Notes: generated by a model from the sequence alone, not told the origin. Positions 16,588 through 25,899 are shown, numbered from the stretch's first letter. The stretch: DNA of 34,663 bases from Saprospiraceae bacterium (GCA_020437105.1 JAGQWR010000006.1:1-34663); one strand, 5' to 3'. Made by a program: numbers and translations.

Positions 16588-17268
16588 CTAGTTCAATTCC
16601 CCGTCGCCGACTTTTACATTGAAAGGTTTGCAGAAATAGAGCACGTGACTGTATTCATATAGTTCTACTTCACTAGCAGGTAGCATATAGGCATGGGCAC
16701 CGCTGTAATCTTGAACCATTCCAATTTCATAGGCTCCAACCGATGTGTTCGGGTTATTGGTCAGGTAGATGTACAGGCCGGGGAGGGCAGTAGAAGCCTC
16801 GTAATCACTTCCGAATTCCAGAATGATCTGATTGTTTTCCTCCCGCATGGTGAAGCTGCCTTCTAATTGGTAGGTGCTGGTGGATTCAAGTACACCCATT
16901 CGTATTTCTGGCAACGTAATGATCGTGCTGTCTGTAACACTTAAGGCGCGAGTGTCATAAACAGTCTTACCATTTATTGCAACTTCTGCGGTAATTGTCA
17001 GGTCACCTTTTTGAAGCCCGGTAGCCAGGCCATCAGAATTTATGCTAAGCAGGTTTTCATCGGAGCTGGACCAGTTTATATTGGCAGATTCGGTTTGGCC
17101 GATATTATTGGTGTAAACGGCTGTAAATTGATACGTATCGCCAAGGGCAAGTTGATCCAGTGGATTTGTAATTCGAACTGCCTCTTCCACCTCATCAAAG
17201 ATTAGATCGTCTCCAATACAGCCGGACAAAAAGAAAGTGCCGGCAAAAAACAGAATAAATTTATTCAT
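16588..17268 (-). CDS. lipoprotein with bacterial Ig-like (Big_2) domain
   Basis: A 226-residue lipoprotein with a clean lipobox at the start (MNKFILFFAGTFFLSGC, Cys17). Residues about 33-110 form a Big_2-type Ig-like domain (DTYQFTAVYTNNIGQTESAN, INWSSSDENLLSINSDGLAT, GDLTITAEV). The rest is beta-rich with no recognised family; it ends FNVKVGDGELN. Big_2 domains occur in surface adhesins and structural lipoproteins. It precedes the outer-membrane barrel gene by 22 bases, so the two may form a surface complex. A promoter-like box lies just upstream at 17305-17312. Confidence 0.75.
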   Translation of the reverse strand: MNKFILFFAGTFFLSGCIGDDLIFDEVEEAVRITNPLDQLALGDTYQFTAVYTNNIGQTESANINWSSSDENLLSINSDGLATGLQKGDLTITAEVAINGKTVYDTRALSVTDSTIITLPEIRMGVLESTSTYQLEGSFTMREENNQIILEFGSDYEASTALPGLYIYLTNNPNTSVGAYEIGMVQDYSGAHAYMLPASEVELYEYSHVLYFCKPFNVKVGDGELN

Positions 17269-17304
17269 GAATGTGAATTATTGGTGTACTGTTTATAATC
17301 GGAG

Positions 17305-17312
17305 CAAAGATA
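17305..17312 (-). promoter_or_regulatory. putative -7 promoter box for the Ig-like lipoprotein/barrel operon
   Basis: Minus-strand TATCTTTG, an exact TAnnTTTG match, which would give a leader of about 30 bases before the lipoprotein start. No clear -33 TTTG is present at the expected spacing. Confidence 0.45.
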
Positions 17313-17518
17313 GGCACTTTTGCCTCTGGGAGTCTTCACAGAACCTTACTGTAAACATCACAATACTATCACAAATGAAAGTTTGGCGACTTGTTTTGAT
17401 TTGTTTTTTGGATAAATAAATCAAACATCATAAATTACCTTAAAAATTAATAGTTGATAGTTTTCCAATAAGCAGAAATTGAGGATACTATCATGTTTTT
17501 TGTTTAAACGCTCCATCT

Positions 17519-19441
17519 ATGACCCTTTCCAGTACCAGTATCCTAAAAGGATACGATATGTTTTTGTGCCTAAGCGAGAATGAACTCAACTCCCAGTTTC
17601 AGCGCTTATATAAAAATGGCATTATTCACCACCTGCTTGTCGCGAATGGCCTAAGTAAAACCCGATCCAAAGTCCGGGTGTCTTCTCTGATTCGCGGAAG
17701 CATCAAGGCACCGACTATTCAGTTGTTTGATGCAGGGCTTAAACCGGAGGCCAATCAGATTAAATTTAAATTCCGATTTGAATTTCAGTATTTAAAAATT
17801 ACGGCAGCGAGTCTTACACAGGATTTGCGCAAGGAATTAAAATTATCTAATCCGGATATTTCCACAGGAGAATTAAATAAGATTCTAGTCACGGAAAACC
17901 AGCTGGAGGAAAGCATTTTGGAGGATGGTAAAAATGCCTTACTGACTATTTCAGAGCCCATTTATTATAAAGACGATGCTGGCCAGCTCAAACAACTCGG
18001 TACAGAAGAGGTCGATTATTGGTTTCGTGTTGTGCAAAGCGGCATGGAATCCGAATTTAGATTGGTGCCCTCCCTGTTCTTAAAGGATGATGACGAAGAA
18101 ATTCTGGTTGACCTCAACGGACTGGGAGTAGAACTCCTGGTGGATGTGGCCAAGATGCCAAAAACTATCCAGGAAGTGAAGAATTTGGTGGCAGAAGGCC
18201 TGGCCCATCAGGGAATGTTAGATAAAATAAATGCAAGCGGTTTTAATTCTTCGGCGTTTGCTTTGGAGCAAATATTTCTGGATTTTAATACCACAGATTT
18301 TGCTGAAATTGATCTCATAAAACCAAACCAGTCTAATTCCAATATAGATATTCTGGAATTGGAGGATGCCAATGTCGTACAGGTTTCGGCCAGTGAAATA
18401 TTTGATAACAATAGTGATTTTTCCCTGGCATTTAGCCGATCTATCCGCTATGCCTTCGGGTTTCAGGATAAAAATATCTATGGCCGGACACCTTATGTAT
18501 TGGGCCTTTCTATTTCCAATCAAAATATCAATGATAAATTAACACCTACTTTACAGCCAACTTATATCGCCATGGCTACCACACCAAATCCGGCCAATAG
18601 CGGTTTAAGCGCAGTGAATTTTGAAATACTGGGTGGCGTAAATCCGGAGTCCAGAATTCCAAAAGTAAATAACGAGGTGGTACATATATCGGAGAAGTTC
18701 ATCACCGATAATAATTTTTCCGGCAAGATCATTTTGTCCAATAAAGCTTTTGTAGAGGACTTTATTATTCCGCGAATCGTTGATGCCTTTGGCACTAGCG
18801 TAAGCAGTTGGTCTTATTCGAATAAAAAGTGGTCTTATTCGTTTTCAGAATCCGGTGTAGTTGATAAAGAGTCTAAAGATACTATGGGCGGACTCACCCG
18901 GTTTACGCACGATTTGAGTAAGTCATTTAAAATAATTCTCACCCAAAATCAGAGCATAAGTATAGAGGGAGAGATTAATAAGACGATAAAAGGGGTACTG
19001 TCTATGTTTACCAGCAATCAGGAAAAGGCAGTCTTTAAATTTTCGTCTCACCGCGACGGAAAATACACGTTTAAGATGAATCTGTCTGTTCAAATAACAG
19101 ATAATAATCTGGTTTCATTGGTGCATTCAACCCCCGAAACAACAGAATTTCTCTCGGATATCATACACGATAATGCGGGAACGTCGATCATTGAAGGCCT
19201 GGCAGAATTGTTTCGAAAAATGATTGATGATGATAATCTGACAACACTTCAGAAAAATCTGTCAAACTTTTCAAACAGCATTGTTGACGATATAAAGAGC
19301 AATATTAATGCTGCCAGTGATAAATTAAAAGATAATTTCAGGCTGCCCTTTATCCCTCCTACAGGTGACGTCTTTCTATATAAAAATCCAAAATTTAATG
19401 AGAATCACGATTTAAAAATTGACCTGACCTACAACGTATAG
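17519..19441 (+). CDS. 640-aa protein, possibly TULIP-like (P47/OrfX-like); first of a large-protein pair
   Basis: No signal peptide, no membrane segment. The N-terminus (ILKGYDMFLCLSENELNSQF, then QRLYKNGIIHHLL) resembles the start of TULIP lipid-binding proteins of the P47/OrfX type, which begin with a Gly-Asp/Trp-Asp turn, a 'vcaiS..elN' helix and long amphipathic strands. A later TYIAMATTPNPANSGLSAVN segment, an FVEDFIIPRIVDAF helix and a strand-rich tail (KAVFKFSSHRDGKYTFKMNL) fit the same two-lobed plan. This is recalled similarity, not a search result, so it is held at low to moderate confidence. The C-terminal 80 residues are helical, then a Pro-rich FIPPTGDVFLYKNP end. A 72-bp gap with a repeat hairpin separates it from the 1212-aa gene; the two are probably one operon. 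Confidence 0.6.
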   Translation: MTLSSTSILKGYDMFLCLSENELNSQFQRLYKNGIIHHLLVANGLSKTRSKVRVSSLIRGSIKAPTIQLFDAGLKPEANQIKFKFRFEFQYLKITAASLTQDLRKELKLSNPDISTGELNKILVTENQLEESILEDGKNALLTISEPIYYKDDAGQLKQLGTEEVDYWFRVVQSGMESEFRLVPSLFLKDDDEEILVDLNGLGVELLVDVAKMPKTIQEVKNLVAEGLAHQGMLDKINASGFNSSAFALEQIFLDFNTTDFAEIDLIKPNQSNSNIDILELEDANVVQVSASEIFDNNSDFSLAFSRSIRYAFGFQDKNIYGRTPYVLGLSISNQNINDKLTPTLQPTYIAMATTPNPANSGLSAVNFEILGGVNPESRIPKVNNEVVHISEKFITDNNFSGKIILSNKAFVEDFIIPRIVDAFGTSVSSWSYSNKKWSYSFSESGVVDKESKDTMGGLTRFTHDLSKSFKIILTQNQSISIEGEINKTIKGVLSMFTSNQEKAVFKFSSHRDGKYTFKMNLSVQITDNNLVSLVHSTPETTEFLSDIIHDNAGTSIIEGLAELFRKMIDDDNLTTLQKNLSNFSNSIVDDIKSNINAASDKLKDNFRLPFIPPTGDVFLYKNPKFNENHDLKIDLTYNV

Positions 19442-19463
19442 GTACCCCCCATCAAACACCTTC

Positions 19464-19492
19464 TATACCCAAACCACTTTCGTTTGGGTATA
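19464..19492. repeat. dispersed TATACCC repeat, minimal 29-bp hairpin
   Basis: Perfect 11-bp arms TATACCCAAAC (19464-19474) and GTTTGGGTATA (19482-19492) around a 7-base loop CACTTTC. The right part is the exact reverse complement of the 17-mer at the left end of the 13124 element. It lies 20 bases before the start codon of the 1212-aa gene, where it would sit in the leader or could act as an operator. It has no T-tract. Confidence 0.8.
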
Positions 19493-19512
19493 AACCTCCG
19501 AAAAGAAAATCC

Positions 19513-22500
19513 ATGCTAAGCAACACTGTTACCGTTCCGGGCCTAAAGAGCCACCTGACTGAAATTAAGTTTTCATCCCAGTCTGAATTAATGAAAAACT
19601 TTCAGGCAGCCAGCCCTATTTCTTCCGACCATCAGGTTACGGCAGTGCAGGATGATAAGGGACACCCCATGATTTTTTCTCTGGGTACGGATGGTGAATT
19701 TCACCTGATCGCACATGACTATGCGCCGGAAAGTCCGACAGGTTGGAAACAAATTAATTTAAATGATTCGCTGAAAGGCCTGGGGAAACCTGTTTCGATT
19801 TCAGCCCGCCAGATGCCGGATAACTCGCTGACACTGGCTGTGGTCGTCGCAGATGAAAAAGTGAAAAGCCAACATCATGTCTATCTGGCCTCACGACTTT
19901 CCAACAAATTATCGAATTCAAAAATTAACCAGACCTGGCAAAAACTGGAAAATTATAGCTTGTGGAAAAAGTGGACCAACCCGCAAGCCCTTCCCATTAC
20001 GTCTGTGTTTATTAGTCCGGTACTCGATGAGGAAGAGGGCATTGCAAAGTCTGACCCTTTCGTAGCGGTGAGCCTCGGTGTTATCGATACCGCACAGACC
20101 GACAATTATATTTTACAGTCAGTGTTGGATGCAGATGGACGTGTGGAGGCCTGGCAGGAAAAGCCATTTCCCTTTCCGACAGATTTGGATCAAAGTAAGA
20201 AGTTGCATGATTTTGCAATGGGGAGTATCGATGATTTAGGGACCGGTCTGTATATGCTTTACACCAGTCTGGACGGCCAAATCCAGTTGAAATTTAAAAC
20301 GCTGCCAAATGAATATGGCCGGGATTATGTAAGGAGTTTTACTCTGCCAGCGGGAGTCAGTTCCATTCAAACTGCATCCGGAAACGGAAAAACAACGGCA
20401 TTGTTTGTGGCCGGGAAAAACGGGGTACACCTCTTTCAGTCGGATAATCAGGGTAAGAATGCGGTTCCGGTGCAAATTGCCGGAAAGGAACACATTGCGG
20501 ATGTTGCTCCAAATGGTCTGATGATCACAGAGGGAACACCAGGCGACTGGACTTCTGTATGGGCCCTGAGCGGCGAAAATCTAATGTATTTTCACAATGG
20601 AAACCCCGGGAATAGCTGGACTACACCTGTTGTTTTTAAGCAGGGGATTAGTCAGTTTGCCCCTATTCGAAATCAGGCCGCCCAAACAAATGAGTTGGTA
20701 TTTATAGAAACCGATTCGGAAAAAACATCCCGAATTTTATGGATGTCGCAGGACGCCCTGAGTACTTCCTGGCGCACAGATATGATTCCGGTTTACGCAG
20801 AGGCAAAAACGATCGAATTTAATACCTATACGTCTCATATAAATATTCAGGATGCAGGGGGGCGGCCCATTTTGAACGAGACATTTCAACTAAGCTCCAG
20901 CGAACGATGCAAGGTCATTGTTAATGGCCAAACGCATATTCTGACCGAGCAAAATCCGGTCGTTGTAAAATCCGATCTGATGGGTAATCTGACTATAATT
21001 AATCAGACCACAGATCTGTCTTCTGCCACCTTCACCCTTGGTGCTGCCACACTTTTTTTTGGAACGGTAGAAATTAATCCGGCGCATAAAGTCTATGCTA
21101 CCCTGGAGAAAGTAAAAAAGGATGAAAAAACAGGCGCTTTAAATATCCCGGATCATATTCGCGGAAAGCTAAGTCCGGAGAGCACCGAAGCTCTGGCACA
21201 GGGAATTACCCAGATGACCGATTTGAACCTGGGATCCGGGAAATCGATAAGCTACCAGGGCAATCTCGGGCGGGCACCACAAAAAGCAGCCGTTAAACTT
21301 GCGGATCAAAGATGGGGTATGTCTTTTGAAAACGGCGAAGTGCGGTTTGACCCTCAGGAAGCGTTGGGCGATAGCCGAATGATGCACGGGCCGGTTACCA
21401 GGCGGGCTACCTGGGGGCAGGATGTTTTTAGTAGCATGGATGCCTGGGTAGGGGATGTCTGGCAGCACATCAAAACCATGATCAATGACATTAAGTCTTT
21501 TGTAATTGATGTGGTGGACGGTGTCGTTAATTTTATAGTTGAGATTGGAGAAGAAATACTTCGGTTTGTAATTAAAGTTGCGAATGATGTTTACCGGGTA
21601 TTAAGCCTGATTTTTGAAAAATTGAAGTTGGCCTTTGAAGAATTAATTAAATGGTTGGGCTTCCTGTTTAATTGGGAGGATATATTAACGACTTCCCGGG
21701 TAATGTCTAACCTGGCTGAAAAAAGTCTGGATTTTGCCAACTATAAAATCGAGGGATTGGAGCAGGTAATTACCGATTTCTTTGAAAAACAGAAAGAAAC
21801 GATTACCAATTTTATTATTCCCGATGATTTTAAAAACAAACAACTTATTGGTGGCGCCCAATCGGCTTCTGATACGCATGCAGGTGATGATCCGCAGGTA
21901 AATGAAGTAGGCGATTTTACGCAATCTCCCGGAGGAAATTTTGCAGCTTATCAGGTGATACATGGCGGCATGTTATCGGGAAAAGGGGAGGAGCACGCCA
22001 AAAAATCGCCTCTGGAATCTATATTTAGTGATTTACTTAAACCCACCTTTTTGTCGATTAGAGATTCCATCGAAAAATTAGGCCATGATTTGTCGGTGTT
22101 TTTTGAATCGGGAGATATTAAAGTGGATAAGCTTTTGGCCCTGATCGCCGGTGATTTTTTGGTTGGTATATTAGATGTACTCGAAAAAATAGCTGTTGGA
22201 ATACTGGAGGTGGTCAAATCGGTAATTACCCTTGTAAAGGATTTGATGACGGAAGAAATTAATATTCCATTTTTGACTGCCTTTTTTAATAATATTACCA
22301 AGGGCCAAAAATTCAGTGTACTGAATGGCATTTGTTTATTATTGGCAGTACCGACAACTGTCATTTATAAGATTCTGGCTAAGGAGGCGCCTTTTGCGCA
22401 AGGCACCTACGGATTAGATACAGCAGGGTTTAGGGAAATTTTTGCCTTTTTTGGATCGCCTTTAGACCCGGAGCCAAATACAGGAAAGCGCATGGCGAGC

Positions 22501-23151
22501 AGGCTTCAGATTGCTCCTGAGCGGATGGTGTTTGCCTATGATTTTATCTCCGGCGTTGTTTATGGTCTTTCCTCCTTAATATCCGGTGTTTTATCTATTG
22601 CAGGATCTTATTTTGATGAGCCGGGAAAAGAAATTACGGCCGGTTTTTTGGGCAGATTGAAGGTGGCTTTTGAGTTGTTGAAAGTAGGTTATTCGATTCC
22701 GCTTTTGCGAACAAATAAGGAAGCTCAGGCTTTTGAATATGCCGACTGGGGGGTACAATGCCTGTCTCTTTTCCGGAAAACAATGGAAGCCTTCCTGACC
22801 AAAAATCCGATCCTGGATGCTGTTTTAGGCGTTTGGTTGGTCGTAGAAGGGGTAGTAAGCGCAGTATTGCAAATTATTGCGGAGGGTTTTTACCTGGGTG
22901 ATGAAAGCGAGAAAGACGTCATGTACGTGCACATTATCAAAATTTTTGAATCCATTTTATATGGCGGCGGCGATATTTTGGGTGGATCTTCTCAGGCTAT
23001 TCCGCCTGCAGATCCTGCTACCGTAATCACCAAAGAGACTTTGAAATATGCCGGACTGGGGCTCACCATTGTTGGGGTATTTATCACAGTATCCCGGGTG
23101 TCGGTAGTATTCCTAAATAAATTACAAGATTTTGAATTAGAAGCTGGTTAG
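19513..23151 (+). CDS. 1212-aa protein: propeller-like N-terminus, Ig-like linker, hydrophobic helical C-terminus
   Basis: No signal peptide. Residues 1 to about 430 consist of repeated short strands with S/T-W-x motifs (SPTGWKQINL, TWQKLENYSLWKKW, EAWQEKPFPFP, GDWTSVWALSGENLMYF), suggesting a beta-propeller. About 435-520 is an Ig/carboxypeptidase-like module (IQDAGGRPILNETFQLSSSE). From about 640 the chain is helical and amphipathic (AWVGDVWQHIKTMINDIKSF), with a striking LIKWLGFLFNWEDILTTSRV block. It then has very hydrophobic stretches at about 874-913, 934-956, 1005-1035, 1100-1130 and 1179-1205. I recall large uncharacterised proteins in bacteria and fungi carrying the WLGFLF-W-DI block, but cannot verify it. 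Soluble front plus membrane-seeking back is suggestive of a pore-forming or membrane-inserting protein; that is inference. Confidence 0.6.
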   Translation: MLSNTVTVPGLKSHLTEIKFSSQSELMKNFQAASPISSDHQVTAVQDDKGHPMIFSLGTDGEFHLIAHDYAPESPTGWKQINLNDSLKGLGKPVSISARQMPDNSLTLAVVVADEKVKSQHHVYLASRLSNKLSNSKINQTWQKLENYSLWKKWTNPQALPITSVFISPVLDEEEGIAKSDPFVAVSLGVIDTAQTDNYILQSVLDADGRVEAWQEKPFPFPTDLDQSKKLHDFAMGSIDDLGTGLYMLYTSLDGQIQLKFKTLPNEYGRDYVRSFTLPAGVSSIQTASGNGKTTALFVAGKNGVHLFQSDNQGKNAVPVQIAGKEHIADVAPNGLMITEGTPGDWTSVWALSGENLMYFHNGNPGNSWTTPVVFKQGISQFAPIRNQAAQTNELVFIETDSEKTSRILWMSQDALSTSWRTDMIPVYAEAKTIEFNTYTSHINIQDAGGRPILNETFQLSSSERCKVIVNGQTHILTEQNPVVVKSDLMGNLTIINQTTDLSSATFTLGAATLFFGTVEINPAHKVYATLEKVKKDEKTGALNIPDHIRGKLSPESTEALAQGITQMTDLNLGSGKSISYQGNLGRAPQKAAVKLADQRWGMSFENGEVRFDPQEALGDSRMMHGPVTRRATWGQDVFSSMDAWVGDVWQHIKTMINDIKSFVIDVVDGVVNFIVEIGEEILRFVIKVANDVYRVLSLIFEKLKLAFEELIKWLGFLFNWEDILTTSRVMSNLAEKSLDFANYKIEGLEQVITDFFEKQKETITNFIIPDDFKNKQLIGGAQSASDTHAGDDPQVNEVGDFTQSPGGNFAAYQVIHGGMLSGKGEEHAKKSPLESIFSDLLKPTFLSIRDSIEKLGHDLSVFFESGDIKVDKLLALIAGDFLVGILDVLEKIAVGILEVVKSVITLVKDLMTEEINIPFLTAFFNNITKGQKFSVLNGICLLLAVPTTVIYKILAKEAPFAQGTYGLDTAGFREIFAFFGSPLDPEPNTGKRMASRLQIAPERMVFAYDFISGVVYGLSSLISGVLSIAGSYFDEPGKEITAGFLGRLKVAFELLKVGYSIPLLRTNKEAQAFEYADWGVQCLSLFRKTMEAFLTKNPILDAVLGVWLVVEGVVSAVLQIIAEGFYLGDESEKDVMYVHIIKIFESILYGGGDILGGSSQAIPPADPATVITKETLKYAGLGLTIVGVFITVSRVSVVFLNKLQDFELEAG

Positions 23152-23165
23152 GGTGTAGTAGTGAA

Positions 23166-23942
23166 CTAAAAACACAAAAACCGTTCACCTTTTTCATTTT
23201 TCAATATTGATGGTTCTATTAGAAATGCTTTTTTTATATTTTCCTTTGTACACACCAGCTCAGTGTTGCCATGCGCCAATAAATTGCCTTTCGATAGCAG
23301 GGTTACCTTATCGGCAAACTTGTAGGCCAGATTAAGATCGTGAACCACCCCAATGATCACCATGCTTTGTAATTGCATTAACTGCTTAAGTATTGTCAGA
23401 AACTCATGTTGATAGTATATATCGAGATAAGTTAAGGGTTCGTCAAGCAGTAAAACCTTTGTTGACTTGGTATTGTCGGGCCATATTTGGGCCGTTACAC
23501 GGGCAAAATGCACTCTTTGTTGCTCACCACCACTGAGTGTGAGGTAGTTTCGTTTAGCCATTTCATCCACCTTGAAAAATGCCATTGTCTGCTCACATAT
23601 CTCTTTGTCCAACCTGGTAGGTTTGTCATGAAAATGCGGATAACGTCCCATCATTACAACCTCCTCTACACTCAGTGGAAAAACCATGTGGGTATTCTGC
23701 GATAGTACAGCCCGAACCTTTGCTAATTCGCTTTTGGCAAAAAGCTTCATGTCGCGATTGTTGTATTGAATATTTCCGCTTGTACAGGAAATTTGTTGAC
23801 TTAACAATTTGATCAAGGTGGATTTTCCGGCCCCATTCGGTCCGATTATCATCGAAATTTCGTCTGGGTTAAAGGACAGCGAAATTCCATGGAGCAGGTT
23901 TTTCCCCTTTATAGAATAGCTGATGTTTTCTGCTTTTATCAT
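23166..23942 (-). CDS. hmuV: heme/iron ABC transporter ATP-binding protein HmuV
   Basis: A 258-residue cytoplasmic ATPase that powers import across the inner membrane. I chose the ATG at 23940-23942, which gives MIKAENISYSIKGKNLLHGI and the usual HmuV length, over an upstream start inside the permease gene. Walker A is GPNGAGKST at 34-42, the signature LSGGEQQRV at 136-144, Walker B VLLLDEP at 163-169, and the switch histidine His201 in VVHDLN. The start codon follows the permease stop by one base, so the two are translationally coupled. It is the last gene of the hmuTUV set. Assignment to heme rather than siderophore relies on similarity of this gene and of hmuT to the Hmu group; siderophore uptake remains possible. 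Confidence 0.85.
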   Translation of the reverse strand: MIKAENISYSIKGKNLLHGISLSFNPDEISMIIGPNGAGKSTLIKLLSQQISCTSGNIQYNNRDMKLFAKSELAKVRAVLSQNTHMVFPLSVEEVVMMGRYPHFHDKPTRLDKEICEQTMAFFKVDEMAKRNYLTLSGGEQQRVHFARVTAQIWPDNTKSTKVLLLDEPLTYLDIYYQHEFLTILKQLMQLQSMVIIGVVHDLNLAYKFADKVTLLSKGNLLAHGNTELVCTKENIKKAFLIEPSILKNEKGERFLCF

Positions 23943-23943
23943 A

Positions 23944-24963
23944 TCAGAAATAGTATTCGTTTTTACGTAGCAGATAAATGAAAATGGGTGCCCCAACGAC
24001 TGTGGTTACAATACCAATAGGCAATTCTGCCGGGGCAAGTAAAAGTCGGGCTAAAATGTCTGCAATACTTAATAAAAGTGCCCCCATGAAAACACTTCCC
24101 AAGATCAGATAACGGGTATCTGAGCCTTTCAGAAGTCTTAATACGTGCGGAACAACCAATCCAACAAATCCAATAACGCCTGTAAAAGCTGTGGCAACAG
24201 AAACGAGCAAAACATTTACGAATAACACCTTGAGCTTAAGTGACCGGATACTTATGCCAAGGTTTCCTGCTTCCAATTCTCCCAACATTAAGGCGTTGAG
24301 TTGCTTGGCATATTTTAGTCCCAACAAAACACAGCTCACACATGTCAAACCGACAATTACCACTGAATGCCAGTTTGCTCCTGATAATGTTCCCAAGTTC
24401 CAAAAGGTAATCGAGCGGGCTTGTGGATCTCTTGCGATATAGGACAAGAACCCTATTCCGCTTAAGAACAGGGCATTTACAGCAATACCAATTAAGAGCA
24501 AAGAAATGGTGGACGTTTTATTTCTGCTGCTGCTTTCCGAAAGGAAAAACACAATAAATGTTGCCAGCATTCCGCCAAGGCAGGCGGCAATGGGCAGTGT
24601 CCATTCTCCGGCATTAAAATCTAATACAGCCCCCAGGGTAAAATACAGTGCCGCTCCAAAAGCTGCTCCACTGGAGGTTCCAATGAGGCCCGGCTCAACA
24701 ATGGGATTTAGAAACAAGCCCTGCATTAAGACTCCACCAACAGCCAGACTGCTTCCCACAATAAGTGTAAGAATGGCTCTTGGTAAGCGTATTTCCAGAA
24801 ATATTCTTTCGTTCAGATTTAGGTTTTCCGGATTATTTATCCACTTATTTAATGCGCTGCTCATCTCCGAAATACTTATTTCAACGGCGCCATACACAAT
24901 GGATAGTATAGTTGCTATTAAGACAAGCAGGGCCATTGTGAGGTATATGGATTTATTCGTCAT
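23944..24963 (-). CDS. hmuU: FecCD-family heme/iron ABC transporter permease HmuU
   Basis: A 339-residue inner-membrane permease with about ten membrane helices. Family hallmarks are LNERIFLEIRLPRAILTLIV, then GSSLAVGGVLMQGLFLNPIV, PGLIGTSSGAAFGAALYF, and near the end GFVGLVVPHVLRLLKGSDTR, which carries the cytoplasmic coupling region, followed by ELPIGIVTTVVGAPIFIYLL. It works as a dimer with HmuV and receives substrate from HmuT. It starts seven bases after the hmuT stop and ends one base before hmuV, so the three genes form one operon. Complete, with no missing motifs. Confidence 0.9.
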   Translation of the reverse strand: MTNKSIYLTMALLVLIATILSIVYGAVEISISEMSSALNKWINNPENLNLNERIFLEIRLPRAILTLIVGSSLAVGGVLMQGLFLNPIVEPGLIGTSSGAAFGAALYFTLGAVLDFNAGEWTLPIAACLGGMLATFIVFFLSESSSRNKTSTISLLLIGIAVNALFLSGIGFLSYIARDPQARSITFWNLGTLSGANWHSVVIVGLTCVSCVLLGLKYAKQLNALMLGELEAGNLGISIRSLKLKVLFVNVLLVSVATAFTGVIGFVGLVVPHVLRLLKGSDTRYLILGSVFMGALLLSIADILARLLLAPAELPIGIVTTVVGAPIFIYLLRKNEYYF

Positions 24964-24970
24964 ATTGACA

Positions 24971-25849
24971 TTATTGGGTTTGATGGATGAGTTTTTGAAG
25001 TTTTAAGACATTTTCTCCCGTTCTGGGACCTAAATAAATTAAGTCGTGTCCTTCCACCCGATAAATACGTCCGGTTTTAGCTGCATTGGTTAAAGCAACA
25101 CCAGGCAATTCCAATACCTTTTCCATGGAACCCAGGCGATCATAACCAAAATCTGTTAAGAGGATGACATCCGGGTTTGCCTGAGCGATTATTTCAGGAG
25201 AGGTGATGCGCGCCATTCCTTTTTTATCTATCGGAATGATACCACCGGCCCATCTGACCATCTCTCCTGCAACATCTTCATTCCCCCGGATCAGGTAAGA
25301 ATTTGATGCTCTTCCAAAATGGATCACAATGACTTTTACGGTGTCTGTATATGTTTTTCCATTTTCCAGGGCTTTCTGCATGTCGGCTTCGAGCTTTTCA
25401 CATAAGACTTCTGCTTTCTGTTCTTTGTGAAAATATTGTCCCATTTCTCGAATTAAGGCTGTAGTACCTGGAATATCTTCGGCCTTTGTCTCAAAGGTTT
25501 TCATGGGGATCCGGAGTTTTTCCAATTGAGAAACAACCGTCTCCGGACCAATACTATAATTGCCGCCACTATGAAGTAGTAGTGTTGGTTTTACCGACAT
25601 AATGCCTTCAAAACTCAGTTTCATGTGATAGCCAATGGTGGGTAAATCTTTAGCCTCCGGCGGATAAGTACTTGATAAGTCAACAGCCACCAAATTAGAA
25701 TCTGCATTTAAGGCGTACATGATTTCGGTGTATTGTTTTGATGCACTTACAATACGTACATCCATCGCTCCTTTTTTATCCTCGTTGGCAAACCTTCCAC
25801 ACGAAGTCAGGAGCATAGCTATAGCTGCAATAAAAAAGATATTTTTCAT
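24971..25849 (-). CDS. hmuT: heme/iron ABC transporter substrate-binding lipoprotein HmuT
   Basis: A 292-residue lipoprotein (MKNIFFIAAIAMLLTSCGRF, lipidated Cys17) of the type III periplasmic binding fold. Family phrases include DLSSTYPPEAKDLPTIGYHM, LSFEGIMSVKPTLLLHSGG, ITSPEIIAQANPDVILLTDF, GYDRLGSMEKVLELPGVALT and LIYLGPRTGENVLKL. The last is close to the GPRTGE motif of HmuT proteins, which supports heme as ligand. It binds substrate delivered through the upstream TonB receptor and hands it to HmuUV. A strong hairpin terminator lies between it and the receptor gene, so expression probably depends partly on read-through or on a promoter I cannot identify. Confidence 0.85.
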   Translation of the reverse strand: MKNIFFIAAIAMLLTSCGRFANEDKKGAMDVRIVSASKQYTEIMYALNADSNLVAVDLSSTYPPEAKDLPTIGYHMKLSFEGIMSVKPTLLLHSGGNYSIGPETVVSQLEKLRIPMKTFETKAEDIPGTTALIREMGQYFHKEQKAEVLCEKLEADMQKALENGKTYTDTVKVIVIHFGRASNSYLIRGNEDVAGEMVRWAGGIIPIDKKGMARITSPEIIAQANPDVILLTDFGYDRLGSMEKVLELPGVALTNAAKTGRIYRVEGHDLIYLGPRTGENVLKLQKLIHQTQ

Positions 25850-25860
25850 TGTTATTTATA

Positions 25861-25892
25861 TAAAAAAGAGTGGCAGCAAGGCTGCCACTCTT
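25861..25892 (-). terminator. strong intra-locus terminator between TonB receptor and hmuT
   Basis: Perfect 12-bp stem AAGAGTGGCAGC (25866-25877) / GCTGCCACTCTT (25881-25892) with a 3-base loop. On the minus strand it is followed by TTTTTTA, so it terminates transcription coming from the receptor gene. It sits 11 bases before the hmuT start. Confidence 0.85.
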
Positions 25893-25899
25893 AATATTA

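Noticed and set aside
10645..23151. Idea that the NACHT gene and the two large proteins form a phage-defence island
   Set aside because: Ordinary genes (hydrolase, GlxA regulator, barrel operon) lie between them and no other defence gene is present; kept only as a loose hypothesis.
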